Origin: Tianweitania aestuarii
Lineage (GTDB): Bacteria > Pseudomonadota > Alphaproteobacteria > Rhizobiales > Rhizobiaceae
Reading direction: 5' to 3'
NCBI RefSeq assembly: GCF_018457165.1
Contig: NZ_JAFMNX010000001.1
Span: forward strand, 868,001 to 932,000
Length of the DNA: 64,000 nt
The notes under the pieces are model-generated. The model was not told where the DNA came from. It made no database searches and worked only from the letters and a program-made list of their open reading frames with translations. Shown one piece after another: positions 16,901 through 24,825 of the stretch. Made by a program: the position numbers and the translations under genes. Every line of letters starts with the position of its first letter. Position 1 is the first letter of the stretch.

Positions 16901-17847
16901 TGGCGGGTGCGCCGTTCGTGGTGTTTCTCGATGTGCCGATGCTGCCGGGCGAAACGCTGCCCGAAAACCAGCTGCGGATCGCGGCCTATGCCAAGCCCTG
17001 GAAGACGCTGTCGGTGATGGCTTCGCCGGAAGGCAGCGGATTCGGCGAGCGCGGTATTGTGGCGGCGCCGGCGGTCATCGGCACGTTGGTGGCGGCGTTG
17101 CAGCCGGGCGTCGTGGGACGCCTGGACCGCGCCAATCGTATCGCGGTGGATCTGCTGGCAGGATCGCTTGCCAGCCAATCCATGGGGCAGATGCTGAACG
17201 GTGGCGGGACGGCGGCCGTGCAGGCGGATAATGGCGCCTGGGAGATCCTGCAGTTCAGCCAGGCCGAAGAAGTGGCGGCGGGGCGCTGGCAGCTCAGCAA
17301 CCTTCTGCGGGCGCAGCTTGGAACGGAGGATGCGATGATTGTCGGTGCGTCTGCCGGACAGGCGTTCGTGCTGCTGGATGAACGCGTGAAGCCGGCTGGG
17401 TTGCGTTCCGCCGAGCTTGGGCTGGAGCGGCAATGGCGGGTGGGCCCGACGAGCTATCCCATTTCGGACGGGCTGTTCGTGACGCAAAGCCTGATCGGCG
17501 GTGAACGGTCGCGCCAGCCCTTGTCGCCGGTTCATCTTCGCTGCTCGCCGCAAATGGATGGCTGGCGCTTTTCGTGGATCCGGCGCGGTCGGCTCGATGC
17601 GGATGATTGGGCGGCGAGCGACATCCCGTTGGGCGAGACGACGGAGGCCTACGAGATCGCCATTGCCGACGCTGCGGGCGTGGTGAAGCGGCGTGTGCAG
17701 ATGCAATCAGCCGCGCTTTTCTACGATCGAAACGATGCGGTTCGCGACTTCGGACGCGTGCCGGCTCAGCTGCGGGTGACGGTCCGCCAGATCAGTGCAG
17801 CGGTGGGTCTCGGCATGCCGGCAAGCGCCGCATTCGCACTATTGTGA
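13957..17847 (+). CDS. GTA tail tip (megatron) protein with TIM-barrel glycosidase-like domain (g15)
   Basis: This 1296-aa protein is the largest tail component and forms the tip that contacts the recipient cell. It opens with a hydrophobic Gly- and Ala-rich stretch (residues 1-45), then a phage hub-like region. About residues 390-740 form the GTA TIM-barrel domain, with segments such as ISYGADWSEYFG, DAIGIDNYMPLSDWR and WFTELGCSAADKGPN carrying conserved acids of a glycoside-hydrolase-like pocket. A second tail domain follows (DAERVYLWAWDARPFPAFP, then beta-rich repeats). Length and order match GTA g15. Whether the barrel is enzymatically active is unknown. Confidence 0.93.
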   Translation: MATIVLQAAGAFLGGMLGPVGAVVGRAAGALAGYAVDQAVINGTRRLEGPRLNDPRPFTAEDGAALPRIYGSVRVNGTLIWATRFEEETTSERAGAKGGPKVTSYTYFANLAFALCEGPIAGVRRIWADGRELDQTRYEIRWYRGDEAQEPDHLIEARQGANNAPSYRGTAYVVFERFPLADYGNRVPQFSFEVMRPVGGLSANIRAVTLIPGSTEYGLSPSLVTLKHRPGETEALNRHVLHAGSDLVAALDELQALCPKLEHIGLVATWFGNDLRAGDCTIRPMVTQKTAGGQSQPWRVSGLDRADAAVVSRHDGRAAYGGAPSDRSVIEAIREIKARGLKVTLYPFIMMDVPEGNALPNPWGGAGQPAYPWRGRITCHPAPDQAGTAQGSAAAGVQIATFVGEAARGAFRTEKDTIRFTGPADEWSYRRFLLHFAHLAKAAGGVEAFLIGSELRGLSCVRDGSGAFPFVHALMRLAEDVRAILGADTKISYGADWSEYFGHQPAGTGDILFNLDPLWAHPAIDAIGIDNYMPLSDWRDADASGGNPDGFGSAYDPDGLRSQIAGGEGYDWYYASLDDRHQRKRTPITDGGYNKPWVYRFKDLRNWWANPHRDRVGGVEVRQATGWVPCSKPIWFTELGCSAADKGPNQPNVFPDPKSTENGLPYYSTGGRSDVAQQNFLQAHQAHWDPDVAGFREADNPLSPLYGGRMVDAERVYLWAWDARPFPAFPQRGDVWADGNNWLLGHWLNGRLNAVTVADLVSAILADHGLPAADVAGVDGSVHGFIVEEPGTARAALEPIVNLFGLGARDDGERLRFGGTSTAAAVDVTDFVLEDGGAILETSRVPDGELPTELTLAFRDPFADYQAATVRSIDPRETETRQQALAMPVVLEPASAAALAADRLRDFWAGREEVAFAVQSGAVDLQPGTVIRLPDTKPGIEYLVTSAETGAKRSLRAKQIRRVPASPWRVQKPVETVITQPVAGAPFVVFLDVPMLPGETLPENQLRIAAYAKPWKTLSVMASPEGSGFGERGIVAAPAVIGTLVAALQPGVVGRLDRANRIAVDLLAGSLASQSMGQMLNGGGTAAVQADNGAWEILQFSQAEEVAAGRWQLSNLLRAQLGTEDAMIVGASAGQAFVLLDERVKPAGLRSAELGLERQWRVGPTSYPISDGLFVTQSLIGGERSRQPLSPVHLRCSPQMDGWRFSWIRRGRLDADDWAASDIPLGETTEAYEIAIADAAGVVKRRVQMQSAALFYDRNDAVRDFGRVPAQLRVTVRQISAAVGLGMPASAAFALL

Positions 17848-17870
17848 TGAACAAAGCAAAGGAGTTTGTA

Positions 17871-18077
17871 ATGGAAAGCTCGAAACCCTGGTATCTCTCG
17901 CGTACGGTTTGGGCGTCGCTGGTCACGGTTGCCGCGGCGGCTGGTGGTTTGATGGGCATGTCGATCGGGTCATCCGATCAGGCTCTGATGACGGAAGCGC
18001 TGCTGCAGATCGTGACGGCGGTGGGTGGTGTGATCGCGGTGCTGGGCCGCTTGTCGGCAACCGAGAAAATCGGCTAG
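17871..18077 (+). CDS. Small two-span membrane protein, holin-like
   Basis: The 68-aa product has two hydrophobic segments (about 13-30 and 44-60) joined by a short polar loop, with a charged end SATEKIG. Its opening KPWYLSRTVWASLV and closing GRLSATEKIG resemble small proteins often found near the lysis or tail-end modules of proteobacterial prophages. The AAAGGAG 7 bases before the ATG at 17871 favours this start over an in-frame ATG at 17847. It lies 23 bases after g15 and is probably co-transcribed. In R. capsulatus the GTA holin is unlinked, so a linked one would be notable. A holin role is inferred from topology and place. Confidence 0.6.
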   Translation: MESSKPWYLSRTVWASLVTVAAAAGGLMGMSIGSSDQALMTEALLQIVTAVGGVIAVLGRLSATEKIG

Positions 18078-18311
18078 GCGCGTTTCTGGATTTGGCACTG
18101 ACCAATCGGGGTGGTGAGGGTCGAAGGGCAACGGAAACGTTCATGACGCGTTCAGCCCTCCTGCGATAGGTTCAACGAAACTGGAGTGAAAGATGGCGGT
18201 GAACCGAGGCGAGAAGGTCCTTTTTCCGGATCGATTGCCGGGCAAAAAGCCTTTGCCAAATCGACTGCCGTCTTTGCTCCAACCATGAACTGCTTTTCCT
18301 CGACGGGAACC

Positions 18312-18575
18312 ATGAAGCTCACACGCGCTCTCACTTTCGCATCGCTCGTCGTGCTCGGTTCGTTGGCGGCATCACCTTGGCCATCGACAGCCTATGCCGA
18401 TGATTGCTATGCGATCGGGGTGAAGCTGGCAGCCGACAAGGATGGCCAGCTCGCCCGCGCCATGCCAGGCATTCAGGACGGGAAGCAGGTCTGCCGGATC
18501 GTGATTCTGCTTCCTGGCAAAGATGGCGCTCGTCCGCGGCGCGCGGAGTTTGTGGTGCCCGCCGACAAGAACTGA
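18312..18575 (+). CDS. feuN: Small periplasmic protein upstream of feuPQ (FeuN-like)
   Basis: The 87-aa product has a clear Sec signal peptide (residues 1-29, ending STAYA before DDCYAIG) and a 58-residue mature part with two Cys (C32 and C61) that could form a disulfide. It lies 41 bases before a FeuP-like regulator and its kinase. In Sinorhizobium meliloti the small periplasmic FeuN is encoded just upstream of feuPQ and restrains the kinase from the periplasmic side. The identification here rests on position, size and signal peptide, not on a remembered sequence match. A longer frame opens at 18186 but its extra N-terminus looks non-coding. Confidence 0.6.
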   Translation: MKLTRALTFASLVVLGSLAASPWPSTAYADDCYAIGVKLAADKDGQLARAMPGIQDGKQVCRIVILLPGKDGARPRRAEFVVPADKN

Positions 18576-18616
18576 TTTCTTGCGGCGTTAAGTGAAGTCG
18601 GGCCTGGGGTGAGGGC

Positions 18617-19288
18617 ATGCGCATATTGGTCGTCGAAGACGACAAGGACTTGAACCGGCAGGTGTCCGACGCTCTCACGGATGCGGGCTATGTGGTCGAT
18701 CGCGCCTATGACGGCGAGGAAGGACACTTTCTCGGCGACACGGAACCCTACGACGCCGTGGTGCTCGATATCGGCCTGCCGCAGATGGACGGCATCAGCG
18801 TGATGGAACGGTGGCGTCGCGCCGGTCGCAAGATGCCGGTGCTGATTCTCACCGCGCGCGATCGTTGGAGCGACAAAGTCCAGGGCATCGACGCCGGAGC
18901 TGACGATTACGTCACCAAGCCATTCCACATCGAAGAAGTGCTGGCGCGTGTACGCGCGCTGATCCGGCGTGCTGCCGGACATGCGTCTTCGGAACTGTCT
19001 TGCGGACCGCTGCGTCTGGATATCAAGGCGTCGAAGGCCGATGTCGATGGCGTTCCGTTGAAGCTCACCTCGCACGAGTTTCGGCTGCTCGCCTACCTCA
19101 TGCACCACACCGGCGAGGTGGTGTCGCGTACCGAACTGGTCGAGCATTTGTATGATCAGGACTTCGACCGCGATTCCAATACGATCGAAGTGTTTGTCGG
19201 GCGACTGCGCCGCAAGATGGGCGTCGATCTGATCGAAACGGTGCGCGGCATGGGCTACCGAATGCGCGATCCCGGCCACGCGGCCTGA
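18617..19288 (+). CDS. feuP: OmpR-family response regulator, FeuP-like
   Basis: The 223-aa protein has a receiver domain (acidic pair D9-D10, phosphoacceptor D51 in AVVLDIGLPQMDG, T and K in LTARDRW and VTKPF) and a winged-helix DNA-binding domain ending RTELVEHLYDQDFDRDSNT and GRLRRKMG. In Sinorhizobium FeuP, phosphorylated by FeuQ, activates cyclic glucan export and other envelope genes. The match to FeuP is supported by the small secreted gene upstream, the kinase 10 bases downstream, and the ccm genes beyond, as in rhizobia. The ATG follows a GGGTGAGG-type site. Confidence 0.82.
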   Translation: MRILVVEDDKDLNRQVSDALTDAGYVVDRAYDGEEGHFLGDTEPYDAVVLDIGLPQMDGISVMERWRRAGRKMPVLILTARDRWSDKVQGIDAGADDYVTKPFHIEEVLARVRALIRRAAGHASSELSCGPLRLDIKASKADVDGVPLKLTSHEFRLLAYLMHHTGEVVSRTELVEHLYDQDFDRDSNTIEVFVGRLRRKMGVDLIETVRGMGYRMRDPGHAA

Positions 19289-19298
19289 TCGCTCGACC

Positions 19299-20672
19299 AT
19301 GATCCGGCTTCCGCGCTCGCTGACAATCCGCGTTCTCGCGCTGTCGACGCTGTGGGCGGTGCTTTCGCTCGTGGCGATCGCGACCGTGATCTCCGCGCTT
19401 TACCGGCAAGCGAGCGAAAAGAGCTTCGACAGTCTTCTGTCGGCGCATCTGTTCAACCTCATCGGTGCGGTTGGCGTGAGCGACGAAGGTCGTTTGCAGG
19501 GCTCGCCCGATCTGGGCGATGTGCGCTACGTCATTCCGCGGTCCGGCTGGTACTGGTCGGTGGAGCCGATCTCCGAGAACCTTCAGGGCCGGCTGCGGTC
19601 GCTGTCCTTCAGCGGCAACATCGATTCGCCGACGCTGGTGCAGGTGCCGTTCGATGGCCGCTTCCAGCGCTCCTATGCCGCCAACGGTTTGGCCGGCGAG
19701 CGGGTCAAGGTTTTCGAAAACGAGTTCGTGCTCGATGACCAGAACCGCATCGCGCGCTTTCGCGTCATGGGCAACCTGACCGAACTCGAAGACGAGATCA
19801 GCGAGTTCGAGCAGCGGCTTTACTTCTACCTTTTCATGTTCGGCCTTGGTACGGTTGCGTTCAACGCAGCCGCCATCATCTTCGGTTTGCGGCCCTTGGC
19901 GAAAGTGCGGGCCGCCTTGTCGAAGGTGCGCGAAGGCTCGGCGCAGCGGCTTGAAGGTGCGTTTCCGCCCGAGATCGAGCCGCTTGTGCAGGAAACAAAC
20001 GCGCTGATCGACAACAATCGCCGCATTGTGGAGCGCGCCCGCACGCAGGTCGGAAACCTCGCGCATTCCTTGAAAACGCCCTTGGCCGTGATCATGAACG
20101 AAGGGCGATCGATGGGGACCGAGCAGGGGCAGTTGCTGGGCGACCAGGCGACCGCCATGCGCCAGCAAATCGACAACTATCTTCAGCGTGCCCGGATCGC
20201 GGCGCAGCGCGACAGCGTGGTGTTCCGCACGCCGCTGCGGCCGTCCATGGAACGCTTGCTGCGCGTGATGGAGAAGCTCAATCCCGCCATCGCCACGCGT
20301 CTCGACATGCCGAACGGCGAGATCATCTTTGCCGGCGAAGAAGGGGACTTCGAGGAAATCTCCGGCAACCTGATCGAGAACGCCGTGAAGTGGGCGCGCT
20401 CAAGGGTGCAGGTTACCATGCGCGACGCCGTCAGCGATGAACGGGCGGAGCGTCTGGTGCTGATCATCGAAGACGACGGTCCGGGAATTCCCGACGAAGA
20501 ACGGCGCGAGGCGTTGAAGCGGGGCAAGCGTCTGGATGAAACCAAGCCGGGTTCAGGACTTGGTTTGTCGATCGTGTCGGACTTGGTGGCGCAGTATGGC
20601 GGAGCCCTGACGCTCGATCGTTCGGAACTTGGCGGGCTCAAGGTGATTGTAGAACTGCCCCGCGCGCATTAG
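19299..20672 (+). CDS. feuQ: Sensor histidine kinase, FeuQ-like
   Basis: The 457-aa inner-membrane kinase has a first membrane segment (about 9-32), a periplasmic domain of roughly 130 residues, a second span (about 168-192), a linker, then the phosphoacceptor His in VGNLAHSLKTPLAV and an ATPase domain with N box (NLIENAVKWA), G1 (EDDGPGIP) and G2 (GSGLGLSIV). Its periplasmic domain would sense envelope conditions and could be the partner of the small secreted protein encoded upstream. It belongs to the PhoQ-like group in which rhizobial FeuQ falls. It starts 10 bases after the regulator gene. Confidence 0.82.
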   Translation: MIRLPRSLTIRVLALSTLWAVLSLVAIATVISALYRQASEKSFDSLLSAHLFNLIGAVGVSDEGRLQGSPDLGDVRYVIPRSGWYWSVEPISENLQGRLRSLSFSGNIDSPTLVQVPFDGRFQRSYAANGLAGERVKVFENEFVLDDQNRIARFRVMGNLTELEDEISEFEQRLYFYLFMFGLGTVAFNAAAIIFGLRPLAKVRAALSKVREGSAQRLEGAFPPEIEPLVQETNALIDNNRRIVERARTQVGNLAHSLKTPLAVIMNEGRSMGTEQGQLLGDQATAMRQQIDNYLQRARIAAQRDSVVFRTPLRPSMERLLRVMEKLNPAIATRLDMPNGEIIFAGEEGDFEEISGNLIENAVKWARSRVQVTMRDAVSDERAERLVLIIEDDGPGIPDEERREALKRGKRLDETKPGSGLGLSIVSDLVAQYGGALTLDRSELGGLKVIVELPRAH

Positions 20673-20731
20673 CTTATGATAGAAGCATGACGTGCATGGA
20701 TGCACCTTTGCGATCGGCAGCACCTACGACC

Positions 20732-21163
20732 ATGATGAAAAACGTTCTTTCGGCATTGCTTCTGACTGTTCTTGCTGGTTGCTCGACCAGCGGGCTGCGC
20801 GTGCCCGCGAGCAGCTTCGTGCAGCCGGCCGTTGCGGAAAAGCCGGTCGGTGCAGCGCTTCTCGATCAGATGGCGGGCGGCCTTGTCGGCGGAACGATCG
20901 GCAAGGAGCTGGACAATCGCGACAAGCGCAGCGCTCTGGAAGCCGAATATCGGGCGCTGGAATACACGCCGAGCGGTCAGCCCGTGACGTGGCGGAACCA
21001 GAAGGCCGGACATTACGGCGAAGTCGTTGCGGCTCAGCCTTACCGCGTCGGGTCGCAGGACTGCCGCCAGTATAATCATACCGTCTTTGTCGGTGGTGCT
21101 CCGCGCACGGCGCGTGGCTCGGCCTGCCGCAATGCGGATGGCAGCTGGACGCCGCTGACCTGA
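20732..21163 (+). CDS. RT0821/Lpp0805-family outer-membrane lipoprotein
   Basis: The 143-aa product has a lipoprotein signal peptide with lipobox LAGC (acylated C17). A short Gly-rich segment (MAGGLVGGTIGKELD) resembles the 17-kDa surface antigen family glycine-zipper, and a conserved C-terminal part contains the W-RNQKAGHYGEV and CRQYNHTVFVGG segments. Such proteins sit in the inner leaflet of the outer membrane and are commonly found between feuQ and ccmI in rhizobia. I chose the first of two adjacent ATGs (20732/20735). The longer frame from 20687 lacks a signal peptide at its start. Confidence 0.78.
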   Translation: MMKNVLSALLLTVLAGCSTSGLRVPASSFVQPAVAEKPVGAALLDQMAGGLVGGTIGKELDNRDKRSALEAEYRALEYTPSGQPVTWRNQKAGHYGEVVAAQPYRVGSQDCRQYNHTVFVGGAPRTARGSACRNADGSWTPLT

Positions 21164-21247
21164 CATCTGTGTGAGTTCCGTCTCCTAGACGGAGTGCCGC
21201 ACCCGCCTGGTGTTGGCGAAGGCAAAGGCGCGGCGTAAAAGACGCGC

Positions 21248-22387
21248 ATGTTGTTCTGGATCCTCGCTGCCCTGCTGACATTTGGCGCCTGCGTCAGCGT
21301 TCTGTTGCCGTTCATGCGGCGCACCGCTGAGGCTGCGCCCGACAGCGCTTTCGATCTGATGATCTACAAGGATCAACTCGATGAATTGGAGCGGGATCAA
21401 AGCCGCAACCTAATCGGCCGGGCCGAAGCCGAGCAAGCGCGCAACGAGATTTCACGCCGTATCCTCAAGGCGGATCAGACGCAGGATTCGGGTGCCGGTC
21501 GAACCGGATCGGCTGGCCGCTGGCTGGCTATGGCGGCCGTGCTTTCGGTTCCGCTGGTGAGCTGGGGCGTTTATGCCGCGACGGGTTCGCCCGACCAGCC
21601 ATCGCAGCCGCTGCAGGCACGCATGCAGCAGAACCCGGCTGAAAGTCCCGTCAGCGAACTGGTCGCGCGCGCCGAAGCGCATCTGCAGGCCAATCCGCGC
21701 GACGGCAACGGCTGGGAAGTGCTGGCGCCGATCTATGTTCGCGTCGGCCGTGCCAACGATGCGGTGACCGCTTATCGCAACGCGATCGAATATCTCGGAC
21801 CAACAGCGCCGCGCGAAAGCGGCCTCGGCGAAGCGTATGTAGCCGTTGCAGGTGGCGCGATTTCGCCCGATGCCAAAGCGGCCTTCACGCGGGCACTGGC
21901 GATTGCGCCGACCGACGGAAAGGCGCGTTTCTATCTAGCCTTGAGTGCCGCTCAGGACGGCCGGTTCGACGAGGCGAAGGCCACCTGGACTGCCATGCAG
22001 GCCGATCTTCCCGATGACTCGTCCTGGAAGAATGCGGCCACGGCTGCCCTTGCGCAAGCCGACAAGATCCAGGCCGAAGCGGCGGCTACGGGACAGCCAG
22101 GCCCGAGCACGGCTGATATCGACAATGCCAGCGACATGACGGCGGAAGATCGCACGGCCATGATCGAGGGCATGGTCGCCAGTCTCGATGCCAAGCTGAA
22201 GGACAATCCGAACGACCGCGCGGGATGGGAGCGGCTCATTCGATCCTACATGGTGTTGAACAAGCCGGATCAGGCGCGCGATGCCTTGCAGCGCGGCACG
22301 GCTGCCTTGGGCAACACGACGCGGGAGGCAGCGGCGCTGCAGACATTCGCAACGTCGCTCAACATTCCCGAAGTGAGCCAGCCATGA
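21248..22387 (+). CDS. ccmI: Cytochrome c maturation protein CcmI
   Basis: The 379-aa inner-membrane protein has two membrane segments (about 1-20 and 95-113) around a leucine-zipper-like cytoplasmic loop (IYKDQLDELERDQ), then a periplasmic tetratricopeptide-repeat region. CcmI chaperones apocytochrome c to the haem ligation complex. Its stop overlaps the ccmE start (ATGA at 22384-22387), and ccmF and ccmH follow, the usual rhizobial order (cycHJKL). Confidence 0.93.
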   Translation: MLFWILAALLTFGACVSVLLPFMRRTAEAAPDSAFDLMIYKDQLDELERDQSRNLIGRAEAEQARNEISRRILKADQTQDSGAGRTGSAGRWLAMAAVLSVPLVSWGVYAATGSPDQPSQPLQARMQQNPAESPVSELVARAEAHLQANPRDGNGWEVLAPIYVRVGRANDAVTAYRNAIEYLGPTAPRESGLGEAYVAVAGGAISPDAKAAFTRALAIAPTDGKARFYLALSAAQDGRFDEAKATWTAMQADLPDDSSWKNAATAALAQADKIQAEAAATGQPGPSTADIDNASDMTAEDRTAMIEGMVASLDAKLKDNPNDRAGWERLIRSYMVLNKPDQARDALQRGTAALGNTTREAAALQTFATSLNIPEVSQP

Positions 22388-22821
22388 CCCGCAAGCAAAA
22401 GCGTTTGTCCGTTATCCTCGGCGCGCTGGCCTTTCTAGGCATGGCAACCGGCTTGACCTTCTACGCGCTCGGGCAGCGCACATCGTTCTTTTACATGCCG
22501 GAAGACCTTCAAACCGCAGCAGTGCCTGCCGGCCAGCGCATCCGCTTGGGCGGTTTGGTCGAGGCCGGAACCGTTTTGCGCGGGCAGGGCACGGATGTTG
22601 CCTTCTCGGTCACGGATGGCACCGACTCGGTGAAAGTCGTTTATGCCGGCATTCTTCCCGACCTGTTTCGCGAGGAACAAGGCGTGGTCACAGAAGGCGC
22701 GTTTCGCGAGGACGGCACCTTTGTGGCCGACAGCGTTCTGGCCAAGCATGACGAGAACTACATGCCCAAGGAAGTCGCCGAGGGCCTGAAGGCCAAGGGC
22801 GTTTGGCAGGAAGAACAATGA
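22384..22821 (+). CDS. ccmE: Haem chaperone CcmE
   Basis: This 145-aa protein is anchored by one N-terminal span (about 8-28) and carries haem in the periplasm. The covalent haem-binding His is H122 in LAKHDENYMP, with Y126 as axial ligand, in the family order HxxxY. It takes haem from CcmABCD and delivers it to the CcmF/H ligase. A 4-base overlap links it to ccmI, and ccmF starts 9 bases later. Confidence 0.95.
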   Translation: MTRKQKRLSVILGALAFLGMATGLTFYALGQRTSFFYMPEDLQTAAVPAGQRIRLGGLVEAGTVLRGQGTDVAFSVTDGTDSVKVVYAGILPDLFREEQGVVTEGAFREDGTFVADSVLAKHDENYMPKEVAEGLKAKGVWQEEQ

Positions 22822-22830
22822 TGGGCGGAC

Positions 22831-24816
22831 ATGCCAATGGTTGAACTCGGCCACTTCGCCCTCGTTCTGGCCTTCGCGCTGACGCTGGTTCAGTCGATCA
22901 TTCCCATTATCGGCAGTCAGAGGAACGATGCCCGCCTGATGGCGGTGGCAAGCCCTGTGGCCGTCGCCGTTTTCGCCCTGATCGCAATGGCTTTCATCGC
23001 GCTCACCTGGGCTTACGTCGTGTCCGATTTCTCGGTGCGCAACGTCTACGAAAACTCCCATTCCATGAAGCCGATGCTCTACAAGATCACGGGAACATGG
23101 GGCAACCATGAGGGCTCGATGCTGCTCTGGGTGCTGATCCTGACCTTGTTTTCGGCCCTGGTCGCCGTGTTCGGCCGCAATCTGCCCGCGACGCTTAAGA
23201 CCAATGTTCTGGCCGTGCAGGGCTGGGTGGGTGCCGCTTTTCTCCTTTTCATCCTTGCGACATCTAACCCGTTCGCGCGTCTGGTGCCGGCGCCGTTCGA
23301 GGGGCAGGACCTGAACCCGATCCTTCAGGACATCGGCTTGGCGATCCATCCCCCGATGCTTTACCTCGGCTATGTCGGCTTTTCCGTCAGCTTCTCCTTC
23401 GCCGTGGCAGCCCTGATCGAGGGCCGCATCGATGCGGCCTGGGCGCGCTGGGTGCGGCCATGGACGCTTGGGGCCTGGATTTTCCTCACCGGCGGCATCG
23501 CGATGGGGTCGTACTGGGCCTATTACGAACTGGGCTGGGGCGGGTTCTGGTTCTGGGATCCGGTTGAGAACGCGTCCTTCATGCCCTGGCTGGCCGGCAC
23601 GGCGCTGCTGCATTCCGCGCTCGTGATGGAAAAGCGGTCGGCGCTGAAGATCTGGACGGTGCTGCTTGCCATCATAACGTTCTCCTTGTCGCTGCTCGGC
23701 ACCTTCCTGGTGCGCTCGGGCGTGCTGACATCGGTGCATGCGTTCGCGACCGATCCGACGCGCGGCGTGTTCATTCTGATCATCCTCAGCCTGTTTGTCG
23801 GCGGATCATTCGCGCTGTTTGCGTTTCGGGCGCCAAGTCTGACGGCAGGCGGCGTGTTTCAGCCGATCAGCCGCGAAGGCTCACTGGTGCTGAACAACCT
23901 GTTTCTCACCACAGCCACGGCAACCGTTCTGATCGGCACGCTCTATCCCCTGCTGATCGAGGCCGTCAGCGGCGATAAGATCTCTGTTGGCGCGCCGTTC
24001 TTCAACCTGACCTTTGGTCCTTTGATGATCCCGCTTCTGGCGCTGGTGCCGTTTGGGCCCTTGTTGGCCTGGAAGCGCGGCGACCTTTATGCGGCCGCGC
24101 AGCGCCTGTCCTGGGCGCTTGGCGGCGCGATCCTCGCCACGCTGGTGGTCATGATCTTCGTTGACCGCACCATGCTGTTTGCAGCGCTTGGCATCGGTCT
24201 TGCCGTTTGGTTGTTTCTTGGCGCACTCACCGATATCGCGCTGCGCTCCGGCTTCGGGAACACGTCCTTCGCCAATATGCGCCGCCGCTTCTTCGGCCTG
24301 CCAAGGTCGGCCCATGGTGGAGCTCTGGCGCATCTTGGTCTCGGCGTAGCCCTTCTCGGCATCGTTGCGACCACCGCGTTCCAAAGCGAACATATCGTCG
24401 CGTTGAAGCCGGGCGAGAGCGCCGACATTGCCGGCCGCACGCTGCGGTTCGAACGCCTGACGCCTTTCCAGGGACCGAACTACACCGAAGATCAGGCGCG
24501 CTTCACCTTGATCTCCGGCAATCGCGAAGTCGGATCGGTGATGTCTGCGAAGCGGCTCTACACCGCCCGCCAGATGCCGACCACCGAGGCCGGCATCATG
24601 ACGCGCGGCTTCAGTCAGCTTTATGTCGCGTTGGGCGATCCGACGCCCGATGGCGGCATCGTGGTGCGCATCTGGTGGAAGCCGATGGTCACCATGATCT
24701 GGCTCGGACCGCTCCTGATGATGATCGGCGGCATCCTTTCGATCTCGGATCGGCGTCTGCGGATCGGCGCGCCAGCGCGTCGCAAGGTACCCACGACACT
24801 CCAGCCGGCAGAATAG
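22831..24816 (+). CDS. ccmF: Cytochrome c haem lyase subunit CcmF
   Basis: The 661-aa polytopic protein holds the tryptophan-rich WWD-type motif (GWGGFWFWDPVENASFMPWL) that binds haem. It also has the conserved His-containing loops (HPPMLYLGYVGF, and LHSALVMEKR) of the haem lyase family. It catalyses stereospecific thioether bond formation between haem and apocytochrome c with CcmH and CcmI. The length equals that of other alphaproteobacterial CcmF/CycK. A start at 22837 is an alternative. The ccmH gene follows 9 bases later. Confidence 0.96.
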   Translation: MPMVELGHFALVLAFALTLVQSIIPIIGSQRNDARLMAVASPVAVAVFALIAMAFIALTWAYVVSDFSVRNVYENSHSMKPMLYKITGTWGNHEGSMLLWVLILTLFSALVAVFGRNLPATLKTNVLAVQGWVGAAFLLFILATSNPFARLVPAPFEGQDLNPILQDIGLAIHPPMLYLGYVGFSVSFSFAVAALIEGRIDAAWARWVRPWTLGAWIFLTGGIAMGSYWAYYELGWGGFWFWDPVENASFMPWLAGTALLHSALVMEKRSALKIWTVLLAIITFSLSLLGTFLVRSGVLTSVHAFATDPTRGVFILIILSLFVGGSFALFAFRAPSLTAGGVFQPISREGSLVLNNLFLTTATATVLIGTLYPLLIEAVSGDKISVGAPFFNLTFGPLMIPLLALVPFGPLLAWKRGDLYAAAQRLSWALGGAILATLVVMIFVDRTMLFAALGIGLAVWLFLGALTDIALRSGFGNTSFANMRRRFFGLPRSAHGGALAHLGLGVALLGIVATTAFQSEHIVALKPGESADIAGRTLRFERLTPFQGPNYTEDQARFTLISGNREVGSVMSAKRLYTARQMPTTEAGIMTRGFSQLYVALGDPTPDGGIVVRIWWKPMVTMIWLGPLLMMIGGILSISDRRLRIGAPARRKVPTTLQPAE

Positions 24817-24825
24817 GTGAGCGTG

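Larger units (their letters stand above)
3600..18077 (+). mobile_element. Gene transfer agent (RcGTA-type) structural cluster
   Basis: Nineteen plus-strand genes follow the order of the Rhodobacter capsulatus GTA: TerS, TerL, portal, g3.5-type membrane protein, prohead protease, capsid, connector, stopper, tail terminator, tail tube, two tail chaperones, short tape measure, DUF2460, DUF2163, NlpC/P60, and the giant tip protein. A holin-like gene is appended. There is no integrase, excisionase, repressor, replication module or attachment-site repeat, and the flanks are core genes (PBP, feu-ccm). This fits a vertically inherited GTA that packages host DNA rather than an active prophage. The regulator (GafA), head spikes and endolysin of known GTAs are normally unlinked and are not in this window. 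Activity cannot be judged from sequence alone. Confidence 0.92.

Noticed and set aside
14839-17706. 955-aa minus-strand frame opposite the GTA tip protein
   Set aside because: Same reason: it mirrors the codon pattern of g15 and has no family features or ribosome binding site.
3721-18077. Active temperate prophage
   Set aside because: No integrase, repressor, lysogeny or replication genes, no flanking direct repeats seen, and the gene order is that of a GTA rather than of a complete phage.
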